Positions 1 through 10,293 of a stretch of 64,000 nt of DNA are shown here, one piece after another. The DNA is from Isoetes taiwanensis (taxonomy: Eukaryota; Streptophyta; Lycopodiopsida; Isoetales; Isoetaceae), in assembly GCA_021234155.1 (NCBI GenBank), contig JAJEKV010000105.1, positions 1,211,884 to 1,275,883 of the forward strand, in the 5' to 3' direction. The stretch's first letter is position 1, and every line of letters begins with the position of its first letter. Made by a program: the position numbers and the translations under genes. Below the pieces are notes generated by a model. It did no database searches, was not told where the DNA came from, and was given only the letters and a program-made list of their open reading frames with translations.

Positions 1-780
1 GCTGGGCTATGGCATCGAATCATCCATTTTCAGATCCGGCCAACGTCAAGTATTTTAGCTTCGGATTTGTGAAATAAAATCGGGCTGTGGCGAGTCTAAG
101 GGGAATCCAAATCTGCTTTTCAATTTTTTGTTTTAAACTACCTAATTCGTTAGACTTCTCATAGAGGCAGCTTGAAAGCTCAGATGTGGCAGCTGAGAAC
201 TCGATCAATCAAATCACCATATTTAGTCTACAGATTCGGCTGAAAGGAAGATTTTATTTTGCAAATTTTGGCAAGTTTAGGGCCTTTTTTCTGAGGCTTA
301 TTCTTGATTCTTTAGAATTAAACTTCTTAACTTCACTTATAGAAATACTAAAACTATTTCTAATAGAATTGTTAAACTAATTTTAGTCAAATAGAATCAC
401 ACACAGGCTCCAAGAGAAATCGGAACCATGCTCTGATACCACTTATTACGACTTAAAGGTTAGCCAGTAATCAAAAGATCAAACATCTAGTAAGCCAACA
501 CTAAAACATTAAAGATTCTCAAAACCAGGCCTTTAGCCCAAAGCTCTCCACCCAATCGGACCACTCAGCTAGCAATATTAGGCTAGAATATAAAGACAAT
601 AAGGCATATCTGACAATCAGTTTTCTCTTCTAGCTCCTTTCTCGAGCAAGCAGTCCTCAATATGATACACAAAGAGTAAGGTTCTAGAATAGTAACAGGA
701 TATTAAACAAGAATAGCCAAGAACTCCTTATCAAGATGTTGCAGTAACATCTGCTGCCACGACATCTTATGGCCCATCAC
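1..780. other. AT-rich stretch with a retroelement-like primer-binding motif
   Basis: No gene is supported here. An open frame on the minus strand (20-208) has no recognisable domain. At 430-441 the plus strand reads GCTCTGATACCA, the reverse complement of TGGTATCAGAGC, which is the classical primer-binding site complementary to initiator tRNA-Met in many plant LTR retrotransposons. If real, the element reads leftward and the frame at 20-208 would lie downstream of the site. I found no TG...CA LTR boundary next to it, so this may be a relic or a chance match. Confidence 0.35.
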
Positions 781-794
781 CTTTTTTTAACGAT

Positions 795-1560
795 GTGCCA
801 CCGCCTTATTTGGGTACAACTTCACATGTTCTGTTTTCCTCTACAAATACACCATTCAGGGCAGAGGAGCTCATCCTTAGAGTAGAGCTCTCATCTAAAG
901 AAGAAGACACCAGCGAGGAGCAACGAGATTACATGTTCTCTAGCCAATATTCTAAAAAATTCAAGGTGGATTTTAGCTTGAGAGCATGCTCTTCTGTAAG
1001 AAGAAGAAACCTTATGGAGGAATATAAAATGAGGAGATTTCGAAGAACTAAATACTTCTCATTGGGTTGCATCCATGACATTGGCAGACCAGAATGCCCA
1101 TTTGGCTTATCATGTAAGACCAGATTGCCACATCTTGCACTTTATTAATCGTGAACAAGTCTGCCAGAAATGTTTCATGGTCGTCCACCGTTTAGGGTCC
1201 ACTAGAATGTCTCAAATACATAAAAGACTGGATAAAAACCCAACAATTGATGATCACTGTGGAATAAGAAGAGTTGTAATAATGCACACCCTAGTTGCTG
1301 TGTTATGAATAGAGAAATATTTTAGAGAAACATGTGGAAAGTTGCCTAATGACAACGTATCATTTGACATACAATATCACAAAAAGAAGATGTCTTCCAA
1401 GAATATAAAGAGACATGTGTTCAGTATTAGCACATCTCTTATTCACACTTCACTAGACTGTGGAAAAGTGAATTCGGTCTTGTGAAAATTCCTAGGAGAC
1501 GTAGAATGTCTGTTTGCTCAAGGTGTATTGCAAAGACAGAGGTTGAAAGAAGTAAGTTAA
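795..1560 (+). pseudogene. DUF7869-type mobile-element protein, N-terminal half, decayed (relic A)
   Basis: Frame-shifting open segments carry the N-terminal signature of proteins that end in a DUF7869-like domain. A segment near 1137-1250 (INREQVCQKCFMVVHRLG) matches the conserved 'VC..aF...HgIs' block. A segment near 1449-1553 (LWKSEFGLVKIPRRRRMSVC) matches the 'vW..eF..vk.p...r.s.CsiC' block that normally precedes the catalytic-like domain. The two blocks are in different frames, and the core domain expected downstream of 1560 is absent, so this is a truncated pseudogene. Two further relics of the same superfamily occur at 3.2-4.9 kb and 53.9-55.0 kb. The assignment rests on motif recall, not on a search. 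Confidence 0.5.
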
Positions 1561-2500
1561 AGTTCTTCAGTCTCACATTTGCTTTACAGAATTTTGTTAA
1601 CCTGATTTCTTCCACAGATATTGTGCAACTATTGTGCCGAGTTTCTGCTCCAAATTTCCAATGTATTAGTCAAATTCAAATATTCTCGATACATTTGCCG
1701 ATCAATTGTTATATTCTTGTCACTTGATGTGGACACAAATCGCATCAAATAGAACTCTAACAGACTCTTCAGAAATTGATGAATATAACCTTCTTTCTTG
1801 AAAACAAATAAAACACCATTTAATGTTTTGAAAAGTAAAAAAAATGAAATAAAATTGAAATTACCACTTGAGCAAAATGCATTTTGGTAAATGTAATAAC
1901 ATACAAATATTGTAGATTGAATTAAGATCTTTTCATCTAAATAGGAGCTAAAATTCACAAGTTGCTATCTCAATTATTTTCACAAGAAATCTATTACGGT
2001 GGCCTTGGCCGTCGTGAACATTTCTTTTATTTAGGCTCATGCAATTAGGCCCATTATTAACTTAGGCTGCCACTGCGATAGATGTTCTTTATATTATCCT
2101 CCCCTCCCCTTTTTTAATCCCCCCTCTTGTGCATTCGATGTTTTGGGCCTCGATGAGGATCACCCGTTATCAATAGCTTTACTACTAGGATGTCAATGAA
2201 TGTTCTTTTCATTACCCTTCCCTCTCGCCATTACCAAAAGCTTTAACACGAGGCTGCCAACTCAATGGCTATTTTTTTCGTTCTTCAGCCAATTTTTTCT
2301 TCCCCCCTTTGGTTCCTCAAAAGATGCCCGAGGGAATTCCATGCATGAGGGTAAAATTGAAGAAAATCGAACAAACATATGTAGCTATAACATAAAGGGT
2401 TAGGTGACATGGCCAAAAACCTTCAGGATTTTGTTTTGGAGGATAGTACTCAGGAAGTGTGTAATTATATGAACACGACACGTTTCTCTTTCTAGTCGCT
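1561..2500. other. AT-rich intergenic DNA with a partly repeated segment
   Basis: No supported gene. Open frames on either strand are low-complexity. The segment 1995-2240, beginning GGTGGCCTTGGCCGTCGTGA, resembles 13128-13240 (GCGGCCTTGGCTGCCGCGA followed by a similar T-rich stretch), so it is probably a diverged dispersed repeat. Confidence 0.35.
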
Positions 2501-2519
2501 AACTCTAAGAATCTAGAAA

Positions 2520-2860
2520 CTGCAAAATTGCTCTTAGATATAGTTTCACTGGCTTCCAATCTACTTGTGGGGTGGCGGAATTGTATAGCTCTATGGACAA
2601 TGGACACTCTAACTCTGGCATTTATTCATGATTATCCATGGAAGTCCTTGCTTGCTCATGGGCAAGCCACCAAGTTGCTTGGATACCATTTGATATTAAT
2701 GTTAGTACTGCAGCTGCGTGGGAAGAGATCATTAAGGGGTTTGGAAAACCCCTTATTTTGGTGGTTACCACAAAATTGTCTCTTGCTGGTCGCATCACAG
2801 TGGCCAAGCAGTCCTCAACAGTACCCATGTTTATATGAACACTATTGCGTATTAAACGGG
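2520..2860 (+). pseudogene. L1-type LINE reverse-transcriptase fragment
   Basis: Two overlapping plus-strand frames contain pieces of the region just downstream of an L1-like reverse transcriptase core. The most telling piece is KLSLAGRITVAKQ near 2773-2812, equivalent to the plant L1 block 'kLSlaGRitLi.sVl'. The other frame supplies the preceding tryptophan-rich stretch. Frameshifts separate the pieces, and both the catalytic FADD box and the C-terminus are missing. It is a short dead fragment. Confidence 0.5.
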
Positions 2861-3215
2861 AGCAAATCATCTAAACGGGGGCAAAAGGAATATTCCTCGA
2901 AGATTCCTTTTTATTTTACAAAAGGGGGCTAAAATGAGGTAAAAAAAAAGGATATAAAATTGTATGTTGACCTTCCTCCCTCCCCCAAAAAAAAAAAACA
3001 CTACTTTCAAAGAGAATTGAATATTTTAAAGTGACACTTTTCCTTGCAACTAGAATTTTCCTGAAGTATGTTTTTAGAGAGAACCTCCAATTTAAGGGAA
3101 TATAACTTTTAACAAAATATTGAAGTGAAGTTTTTAATTGAAATTATAGTATTTTCAAATATTGAAGATAAAATCTTCATATTCACATACAAAATTTACA
3201 ATCTTTTCCTAAGAC
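2861..3215. other. AT-rich spacer
   Basis: Contains A-runs near 2941 and 2988 and no coding signal or repeat structure that I can support. Confidence 0.4.
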
Positions 3216-4900
3216 TCAGTTATGTGCAAAACTATGAGGAGTGATGAGAGAGGGATCTAGCACATCATCATATTCGTTTATGCCATCTTCATCACCTTCA
3301 CTTCTTTCACTGTCACTTGAGAAAGTGCTTGAGTTATCTTCCTTGTCATTGTCAACAGAGGGTGAAGCATTGCCACCACCACTCCCTTCTTCATCTTTGT
3401 CCTCGCAATTACAAGCTTTCTTAAGCAAGCTGATCGTCCTCTGGCATAGACAATTGTCAGATTTCAATTTGAAATCATAGCACATTATACTCACTTCACG
3501 TAGGTTTAGCTCATCCTTACAACCCACTTTCTTAGGCTTTCTCCCCTTTCTTTGGATTCTCATTTCTAACTCATATCTACCTTCAAAAGCATTTTTTGAA
3601 CGTGTAGCACGCCATTGAATCTTGAATTTAGTCACTAAGCCTTCCTCTTTGATTGTGTCAATTACTTTTGCTATCCAAAAAGGTCAATCTTTGGCATCCT
3701 CCTTAGTGGGGAGAGCAATTAGCATACCTTTGGTAATTTCTGTGATATTACCCCGAGGCTCATTCTTGCGCCATCGTCCGAGGTACATGACTCGGTCCTC
3801 GTCTTCCTCTACTGCAAGTGCCACTGTAGCATTGCTTGGATCTGCCTAGTCCTGGAATTGATGGACGACATCAAGCCACTGAAAAGGTTCCTGCAACTGC
3901 CTTAGAGCTAAGTAATCTTTTGTTCAAGAAAGAAACTTCTCCACCATATCTGATCTTCTTCTAAGAAGCATTTAAAGCCCAAGGAAATTCCATTTTCAAT
4001 GGCTTTCAAGGATGTGACTAGGGTACTTTTCCTCTGCTTTGACTCTTTTGGTTTTTTCAGAGGAAGATGCTCAGCACGTTCTACCAAAGAAGTGTCTGGA
4101 ACATATTTGAGGAAGCGCAACCCCTCTGATGGACTCCAGTCTTTAGTTATGGTGTATTTCTTCCCCTGTAAAAAGCTTTGTCCATTCTTCAAGTAACACT
4201 TGATGTGATGTTGAAAGCTGATCTCATTAAACTTATTTACAGCTTGTTCTCTATCAGAATGTCGACAGAAAACAAATTCTCTAAAGTTAGCAATCTCCTT
4301 GAGAAGCTCAACCACTGAAATAGGTGTGTAAGAGTCTTCAATGATTCGAACTAAAGTAGGAAGACAAAAAAAACTTTCTTCCTTCTAAGACGCACAAAAA
4401 ATCTATTGAACATCTGGTCTATTTGATCATGAGTGTGCCCTACAAGTAAAAATCCGAGCTTTACTTTTCTGAAGATCCCTAGCTCCACTAGCATGGCACA
4501 ATAAGCAAAGAGTGTTTGGTTCTTGTTCTCCCTGGTAATGTTGTCAAGTTGCAGGTAGAGCACTGGTGGTAATTGCTCTTGCTCACACAACACCTTGTTA
4601 AGAATTGTAATTGTGAGGTTGGGTCACTAGGATAGTTTAAGAAGACTTTGCACTTTAAACTTCCTTTGAAGACCATAGCTCCTACAAGGTGGACCTTGAC
4701 AAAGCATTCCTCTGGCACATCTTTAGAAATAATCAAGAAATAAGGTAGAGTTGTCTTTTTTTTTATCCATCAATTACAACAGACATGTACTGCAGTGGAT
4801 GCTCAAGAGCTTTTTTCATGTGCTTAGCAAGCTCCCTTCTCTCGGCGCACGAAAACTGACTCTTTGATGGAGTAGTATCTAAAGCTTGCTTTCTGCTTTT
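3216..4900 (-). pseudogene. DUF7869-type mobile-element protein, C-terminal two thirds, frameshifted (relic B)
   Basis: Read right to left, a nearly continuous coding signal is visible. It runs from a block ending YMSVVIDGMD (about 4770-4800), through LIISKDVPEECFVKVHLVGA, to LPPVLYLQLDNITRENKN and VGHTHDQIDQMFNRFF (4400-4590). These last two are the hallmark 'LQLDN...ENKN' and 'VGHTHeDIDQ' motifs of the DUF7869 domain. A second ORF (3908-4315) and a C-terminal acidic, Ser-rich ORF (3216-3635) follow. The frame breaks near 4366-4390 in a T-run and again near 4600 and 3650-3900. The N-terminal part is replaced by a CAA microsatellite and AT-rich DNA above 4920. Such proteins occur as large repetitive families in plants and animals and are regarded as transposon-derived. 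This copy is dead. Confidence 0.7.
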
Positions 4901-4921
4901 TTGTACATTGTTGTGTTCAGT

Positions 4922-4967
<46 letters not shown>

Positions 4968-4968
4968 G
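4922..4968. repeat. (CAA)n microsatellite
   Basis: About 15 uninterrupted CAA units. On the minus strand they are read as poly-Cys in an open frame joined to relic B, but the tract is simple repeat, not coding. Confidence 0.95.
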
Positions 4969-4984
4969 CAATTTTTACGTCATG

Positions 4985-5120
4985 CCACATTGGCAATATC
5001 CAATTGGATATATGATATGCACACCATACCAACGTTGATTTGTAATGCGAATTGATGATGACAATTGGACGTATGATGCACACACTACACCAACATTGCT
5101 TTTGTGATGCGAATTGTGAG
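4985..5120. repeat. Diverged ~65-bp tandem duplication
   Basis: The block around CCAATTGGATATATGATATG...ACCAACGTTGATTTGTAATGCG recurs immediately as a diverged copy containing ACAATTGGACGTATGATG and ACCAACATTGC, ending in GTGATGCGAATTG. Confidence 0.6.
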
Positions 5121-6130
5121 TTTGCACCATTAATACTTGCAAGTGTTCTTGTATGTTATAGAGTTGTTTCTAGTGATTGTGCAAGTCAAATTACAATTGT
5201 TTTAAGGATATAAGATTGTTCAACTTGCTATTTAAGGCCTTTCTTTTGGACATGTGGTATATTGTATTTATATTTTATAACATATAACAGAAAAAGGCTC
5301 AATTACGTTTGTAAATGCTATTTACAAATTTTTGATTGGAAAAAAAAAAAAAGATTTTTAATCAAAAATAAGATTTTTCTGACAGGATTTTTTTTTTTTT
5401 AACAAACCATTGTATATAATATCCAAGTCACTAAAAGTAGGTAAAGAAAAGAAGCACTAGAGAGAGAATATCAATTGTTTCTGCGCTCATAATTTGAGCT
5501 ATAAAGGTCAGATTTAGAATATCTTGAGCTCACTGGAAAGCTTATATGAAGATATTTCCAATGGCATATGATTTGACCCAGATCTATCAAGATAGGCACC
5601 TGCTTTTTTGTACTTTTCAATCCGGATATCTTTTTGCAAAGTGTATTCCACGCAGATTTGATGGTAATATGGTTTTTATCATAACTTTTTATTTGGATTC
5701 CGTTTTGAGTGTTTTTTATTGCATTGGAAAGCTCTCTCCAGGAACTTTTTGATGATATATAGTATATTCATATTTGTTTAAGTTTTCTGGGTCAAAACAG
5801 CAAAGTTACGGGCAGATTTGGTAGGGTTTCACAGTCCACTAGTTAACTAAAACATGATTTCCACATCAGCAAATCATATTCTCTGCCTGGCTAATAATTC
5901 TAGTCATATCATTTGTCCTATATCATTGTAGAGCAGTAAGCTTTTATGAAGATATTGAAAAGATGATGTTATTGTGGCTGTGTTTTGTATTGGAAAAAAA
6001 AATGAAACTTTTTTGTTTTGGTGTGTTATGGGATTTGCGCTATTTTTTATGGTTTATATATTAATCATGAACTTGCCAATATTTTTTGAATTTGTATTTC
6101 TTTTTTAAACCAACTGCTTTGGTTGACTGA
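5121..6130. other. AT-rich intergenic DNA
   Basis: A-runs and T-runs near 5340 and 5390 and no supported gene. A short plus frame at 5546-5752 has no recognisable domain. Confidence 0.4.
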
Positions 6131-6137
6131 AAAAGGA

Positions 6138-6818
6138 TCAGTTATCTTTTGATTCTTCATAATCCAACATACCCCAATAGATCAGTTTATCTTTCGATTC
6201 TCCATAATCCACCATCCCCAATGGATTAGGCCTCTTGGTAAGCCTTGACACTTCCCAGTAGAGGCAGGGGCAGAATTGTGCCTTTGCAAAATTGTATTTG
6301 TTAGATGAGTCCTTGGCAAGACAAACCAACTAGCGCTTGAAATCGCCATCACGGCTGCATGAGCAAGTACAATCACACTCGTCCTTATAGTGATGAGAAC
6401 TGGTTCCAGTAAGAAAACCTTCACCCCACTTTCACCCCACTTCTGCACCTTTTCAAATGTTTTATTTATCCATACAATTCTCCTATTCAAGATGAACATT
6501 GTTCCTGCAACCATAAACCAATTATGAGTGAACCTTGTTGATCCAGAAAACATCATAATGAATTTGAGAGATGATGGCTTGAGGCCATATTATTTCATTG
6601 TTGAACACCAATTCATATCTTGCTTTATAGATCATCCAAAGAAGGATATAGAAGCTCCAATGCCTCAGATGCTCAGGAAGAAATAAATCCTTGTCGCTCC
6701 CATCAACAAAGGGATCAAAATTGAGGGCACTTAAGCAAATTTTAATGGTCCATTCAAACCATAAACAGTTCTTGAAAAGTTGGCTCTCTGTTTTTGCAAA
6801 GGATAAACTCTCGGGCAA
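6138..6818 (-). pseudogene. LINE C-terminal fragment (post zinc-finger / RNase H side), decayed
   Basis: The minus frame 6522-6818 has the layout of the segment after the zf-RVT domain of plant L1 elements: HLRHWSFYILLWMIYKARYE followed by LVFNN, comparable to the conserved 'w.iWkaRNelvF' block. The adjoining minus frame 6182-6556 continues without a recognisable catalytic motif. A ~49-bp tandem duplication lies at the low end (6135-6230, repeated GATCAGTT.ATCTTT.GATTC). The fragment has no start, no RT core and broken frames. Confidence 0.4.
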
Positions 6819-6829
6819 ATGTCAGTTTT

Positions 6830-8339
6830 GTAGAAATTTAGCCTATATTTCTTACTACTAGTAGCCATTGTGCCAAAGCAGCCAGGTAAAAGCCGTTATC
6901 TTTGGTTGGATTGAAGAGTTCCATAAGTAAAGAAGATTTTCCTTGCACCTGTTTTCTGAAATGTCCCACTTAGAGTGCAAGCAGGGCCGGAATTTTTTTT
7001 TAGAAAAAAGTTTTTTACGTTATGCTTAGATAGTGTTTTTTACGTCATGCCACATTGGCAGCATCCATGAAAAGAAAATAAAAAAATTGTTTGCAATTTT
7101 GCAAGTTAACCTTCCTTGCCTACAAATTCCGGCATGCTTTAAATGTTACATTCTAACAAGCTACTATGTATCAAGTTGGTCCATGTGTAGCGGCACCTTA
7201 CATAAGAAACAATCATTAAACTGTGCTTCATTATTTAGCATTTTATGCTATGGATTCAAGTAATTTTTATCCTACAACTTGCGAGAATCAAGAAAGAGGT
7301 GGTTAAGCTGAGATCCAGCAAATCTGGCTCTATCCTTCACGTCTCCTAAATCTCTGATTTTTTAGAATCAGGCTAATCCGGGAAGCTATTAAAGTAGACT
7401 GCTATTTCTGGATTTTGCACGGTAAAGATTACGCTTGTTCTTGTTCTTGGGAACTTCTCCAACCCTTCTTTTTCTTTTCTTATAAATCCTACTAGGCCTA
7501 CACAAAATTCTCAGTTGCAGTTCAACGTCATTTGGTTACCTTGAGAAATGGAGTGACAACAATTTAAAAAAAATACTAGAGCATTATACAAAATATTCTG
7601 TATAAGGGAATGTGGGTTTAACCTGCGTTCCCTCGTTGGATTTCTCTTTTACTCATTGTGTACGTTGGACAACCCCAGATTCCTAGTGCCTCCTAGGAAT
7701 AGGGACGTGTTCCAAATGTTCACAACTTTCTAAATGCCTCTTTAACAAATCAAAGCAATATAATACTACATGCCCAACTGATCTACCGCACCCAGCTGGG
7801 GTGTATTTGCATTAAGAATTTCCACCCCGTGCAATCTCCACAACATTGCAAAGAGCAAGTTAAGCTTCTCAGTGGAAGCATAATCATTCGTCATTTGAAA
7901 AATCTTGATCAGAGGGTGATACTAAGCCATACATGTTCCTCTCTGCTTGAAGCATAATTGGAACCATCATTCATCATTGAAGAAATCATCGGCCAAAGAG
8001 TGATATTAAGCTATACATGACATCCATTTAGCATCTGCGCTCTGATAAAGCAAACGTCCATTTAGGACAAGCCCCAGAGATTGTGGGTACAGCAATGTCT
8101 TGCCAGTAGCTGGAAGAAAGTTACAATGCTTTAGCTAGCATACAGTGAGCAAAAGACACTGCCTGGTGAGTATAAAAGGATACATGTGAAATACAGTGGA
8201 TCTTTTACTAGTACAATTGAACCATATCCTGTGTCGAAAGCATGATCCCAAAAGAGGTGCATTGTAAAAGGGAGCATTTGTACATAAGCTTTTGCTTCCA
8301 TGCCAGATAAAATGGTTCATCTGAGTGTTGTTACAGGCT
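6830..8339. other. Intergenic DNA downstream of the TRB gene
   Basis: No coding signal. The portion nearest 8339 is presumably 3' UTR of the TRB gene, which is transcribed leftward, but I cannot place its end. Confidence 0.4.
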
Positions 8340-10293
8340 TCATGTCACAACAGCTACAGCCTCTCGAACTACTGGGGCTGCAGTCTTTACTGCTGAAAAA
8401 ATGAAATTGTTAGAAAATATGTTTGAAAAGCATATAACATAATAAAAGTTCAAGGGGAAATTACATTTATTTGCAGATTTAGCAGCTAATGTAGCAGCTT
8501 CAGCAGCAGCTTCAGCAGCTTCTGCCTCTGCTTCTGCAGCCTCTGCTTCCCGTGCTGCCTGCTCTGCAGCTGCAGCAGCTGCTTCTGCGTCAGCCACAGC
8601 TTGGGCCGCTGCTTTAGCTGCCTCTTCTGCTGTTTTTAGTTTAAAATGATCGATGTCTGTGCTTAAGGGGGCGGCTCCCTTCATCCTTTTTGCATAATCG
8701 CCAAAATATCTAGGAGAATACCTCCCATCTGCAGTATCTTGTCGTCTCAATCTTGGACCTTTTGTTAATTTGCCGTCAAAGGCAAAATCCTTTTCCTTTA
8801 TCTTATAGCATTTACCTACCTGCAATGAGTTATTCATGTGTCAGAACAAAAGGGGAAGTCCATAGCCACCTATGTGGATCATTACCTTCACTAGCTTCCC
8901 TTGAGATGACATTGTCTTGAGTTTGAGTGCAAGGAGCTTATGGAATTTGGGAGGTACACGTTGTTGTTGATCCTGGAAAACACAACAATAAACCTCCTCT
9001 TCTTATAACATGGCTTATATTTTGATGAACAATGTATCCAAAAACAAAAGAAACGAACCTCAATATAGCTAGCAACGTCTGCCACACTAGAGCCATCGGG
9101 ATCATCCAATGCTGATATTGCTTCTAGAATAAGATCGTCATACCTGCAGCAATAACACAGATAATTTACTGCAGGCAGAAAACAGCCTGACTAACCTTGT
9201 GAATCATTAGTTTCTCACACATTACATATCAACTGCTATTACCTAAAGTGCAAATATTCATTGTCAAGCATAAGACTTAAGCGTAAACGACCTACCTAAG
9301 CTAGTAAAAAAAAAAAACAAGCAATCTTTATTAGACACTAAGCTAGTAAAAAAAAAAAACAAGCAATCTTTATTAGACATTAAACTGAAGCATTACTGAC
9401 GACCATTTTCATGCAACATGATGATCTAATTTCAAGTTTCCCATGCAGGAACAAGCTCCTCTGCAACTAAATCCAGCAGGTCCATGGCAAGAAGAATCCA
9501 TCATACTTACTTTGCACCCAATGGTTTTCTTTGTGCCAGAATGCCAGCTTCTCCTCCCACTGCGAGTGAAGTTGCATCAATCAGGTCTTCACCAACAGAA
9601 GACGTCAGCAACATCAGAGCACCATCATCTTCGAATTCTTCATCTTCATCATCCTCGTCTTCGTCGTCTTCAAGCTTTCCTTTCAAAAGACGCCTCCCCC
9701 TTTTCACAACTGTTTTTGGACCTCTTGAATTTGTTTGTCCAGATGTGCTTAAGTTCCGCCATTTATCCTGCTCGTTTCAATAGCCACATTGTATAGAAAA
9801 GCCAAGAACGGATCAACAAAGATTCATGTCGTATCTACACAAAAAAAGGATTGTTTGCGCGGGCATTAATAAGCAAACTTTGCAGAACATGACGGTCAAA
9901 TGAATTTGGGAATCTATGAGCAGCACTAGTTAAATTACCCACGCAGCAAATGATCTGAAGAATTATGCACGTTTGAGATCACAGAAAATTGTTTCTATTG
10001 GAACTAACAAGTAGTATTTGCTAGTCTTAAAAGCTGCTAATTAGGTCAAATAGATGAAAAAGTAAGGATTGGGTTCCAGGAACATTTGTATTTCAAGAAA
10101 TTAAGCTTCAAAGTGGGAAACTATTGACCTTTAAATCGACGTTGGAACGAGATATAAGCGTGGGGCCAAAAGTGGGATCTCTTTGAATAGCACGCCATTT
10201 CCCAGGCCCATATTTTTCAACTCCAGCACGTAATGCAGACTCCTCTTCAGGAGTCCATTTCTGTTTAGGAGCTCCAACCCTAACCCCCCGCAT
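8340..10293 (-). CDS. TRB: Telomere repeat-binding factor (TRB / single-Myb-histone family)
   Basis: Six exons on the minus strand, all with GT-AG introns and matching phases: 10129-10293, 9511-9767, 9059-9143, 8886-8972, 8465-8819 and 8340-8392. They sum to 1002 nt, or 333 residues plus stop, close to the family's usual ~300. Residues ~9-62 form the telobox-type Myb domain ([20 protein letters not shown], then [13 protein letters not shown] across the first splice). Residues ~108-122 are an acidic D/E run. Residues ~142-205 are the linker-histone H1/H5 globular domain ([25 protein letters not shown]). Residues ~255-315 are an Ala/Glu-rich coiled coil. TRB proteins bind telomeric repeats and telobox promoters and recruit Polycomb or demethylase partners; those roles are family knowledge. 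The start is the first ATG in frame, six residues ahead of the usual MGAPKQKW. No lesions seen. Confidence 0.95.
9298..9381. repeat. 42-bp exact-length tandem duplication in TRB intron 2
   Basis: Two adjacent copies of a 42-bp unit (AAGCTAGT, a 12-A run, then CAAGCAATCTTTATTAGACA) differ at one base near the end. The duplication lies wholly inside the intron 9144-9510, away from both splice sites. Confidence 0.9.
10276..10287. promoter_or_regulatory. Telomere-like motif inside the first codons of the TRB gene
   Basis: The plus strand reads AACCCTAACCCC, one and a half plant telomere repeats; the coding strand reads GGGGTTAGGGTT. It encodes residues 3-6 of the TRB protein. TRB proteins bind AAACCCTAA-type teloboxes, and such boxes near start sites are common in plant promoters. 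A regulatory role here is inference. Confidence 0.4.

Noticed and set aside
430-441. Complete LTR retrotransposon starting at the primer-binding motif
   Set aside because: No TG...CA LTR boundary, second LTR or gag/pol domain was found around it; kept only as a motif.
1629-1958. 109-codon minus-strand frame as a gene
   Set aside because: Phe/Leu-rich, in AT-rich DNA, no domain, overlapping AT-rich runs; likely chance.
4763-5083. Poly-cysteine protein frame
   Set aside because: The cysteines come from reading the (CAA)n/(TTG)n microsatellite; only the part below ~4900 belongs to the DUF7869-type relic.
9443-9796. Plus-strand frames of 99-117 codons (Ser-rich)
   Set aside because: Antisense shadow of TRB exon 2, whose acidic codons read as Ser on the other strand.
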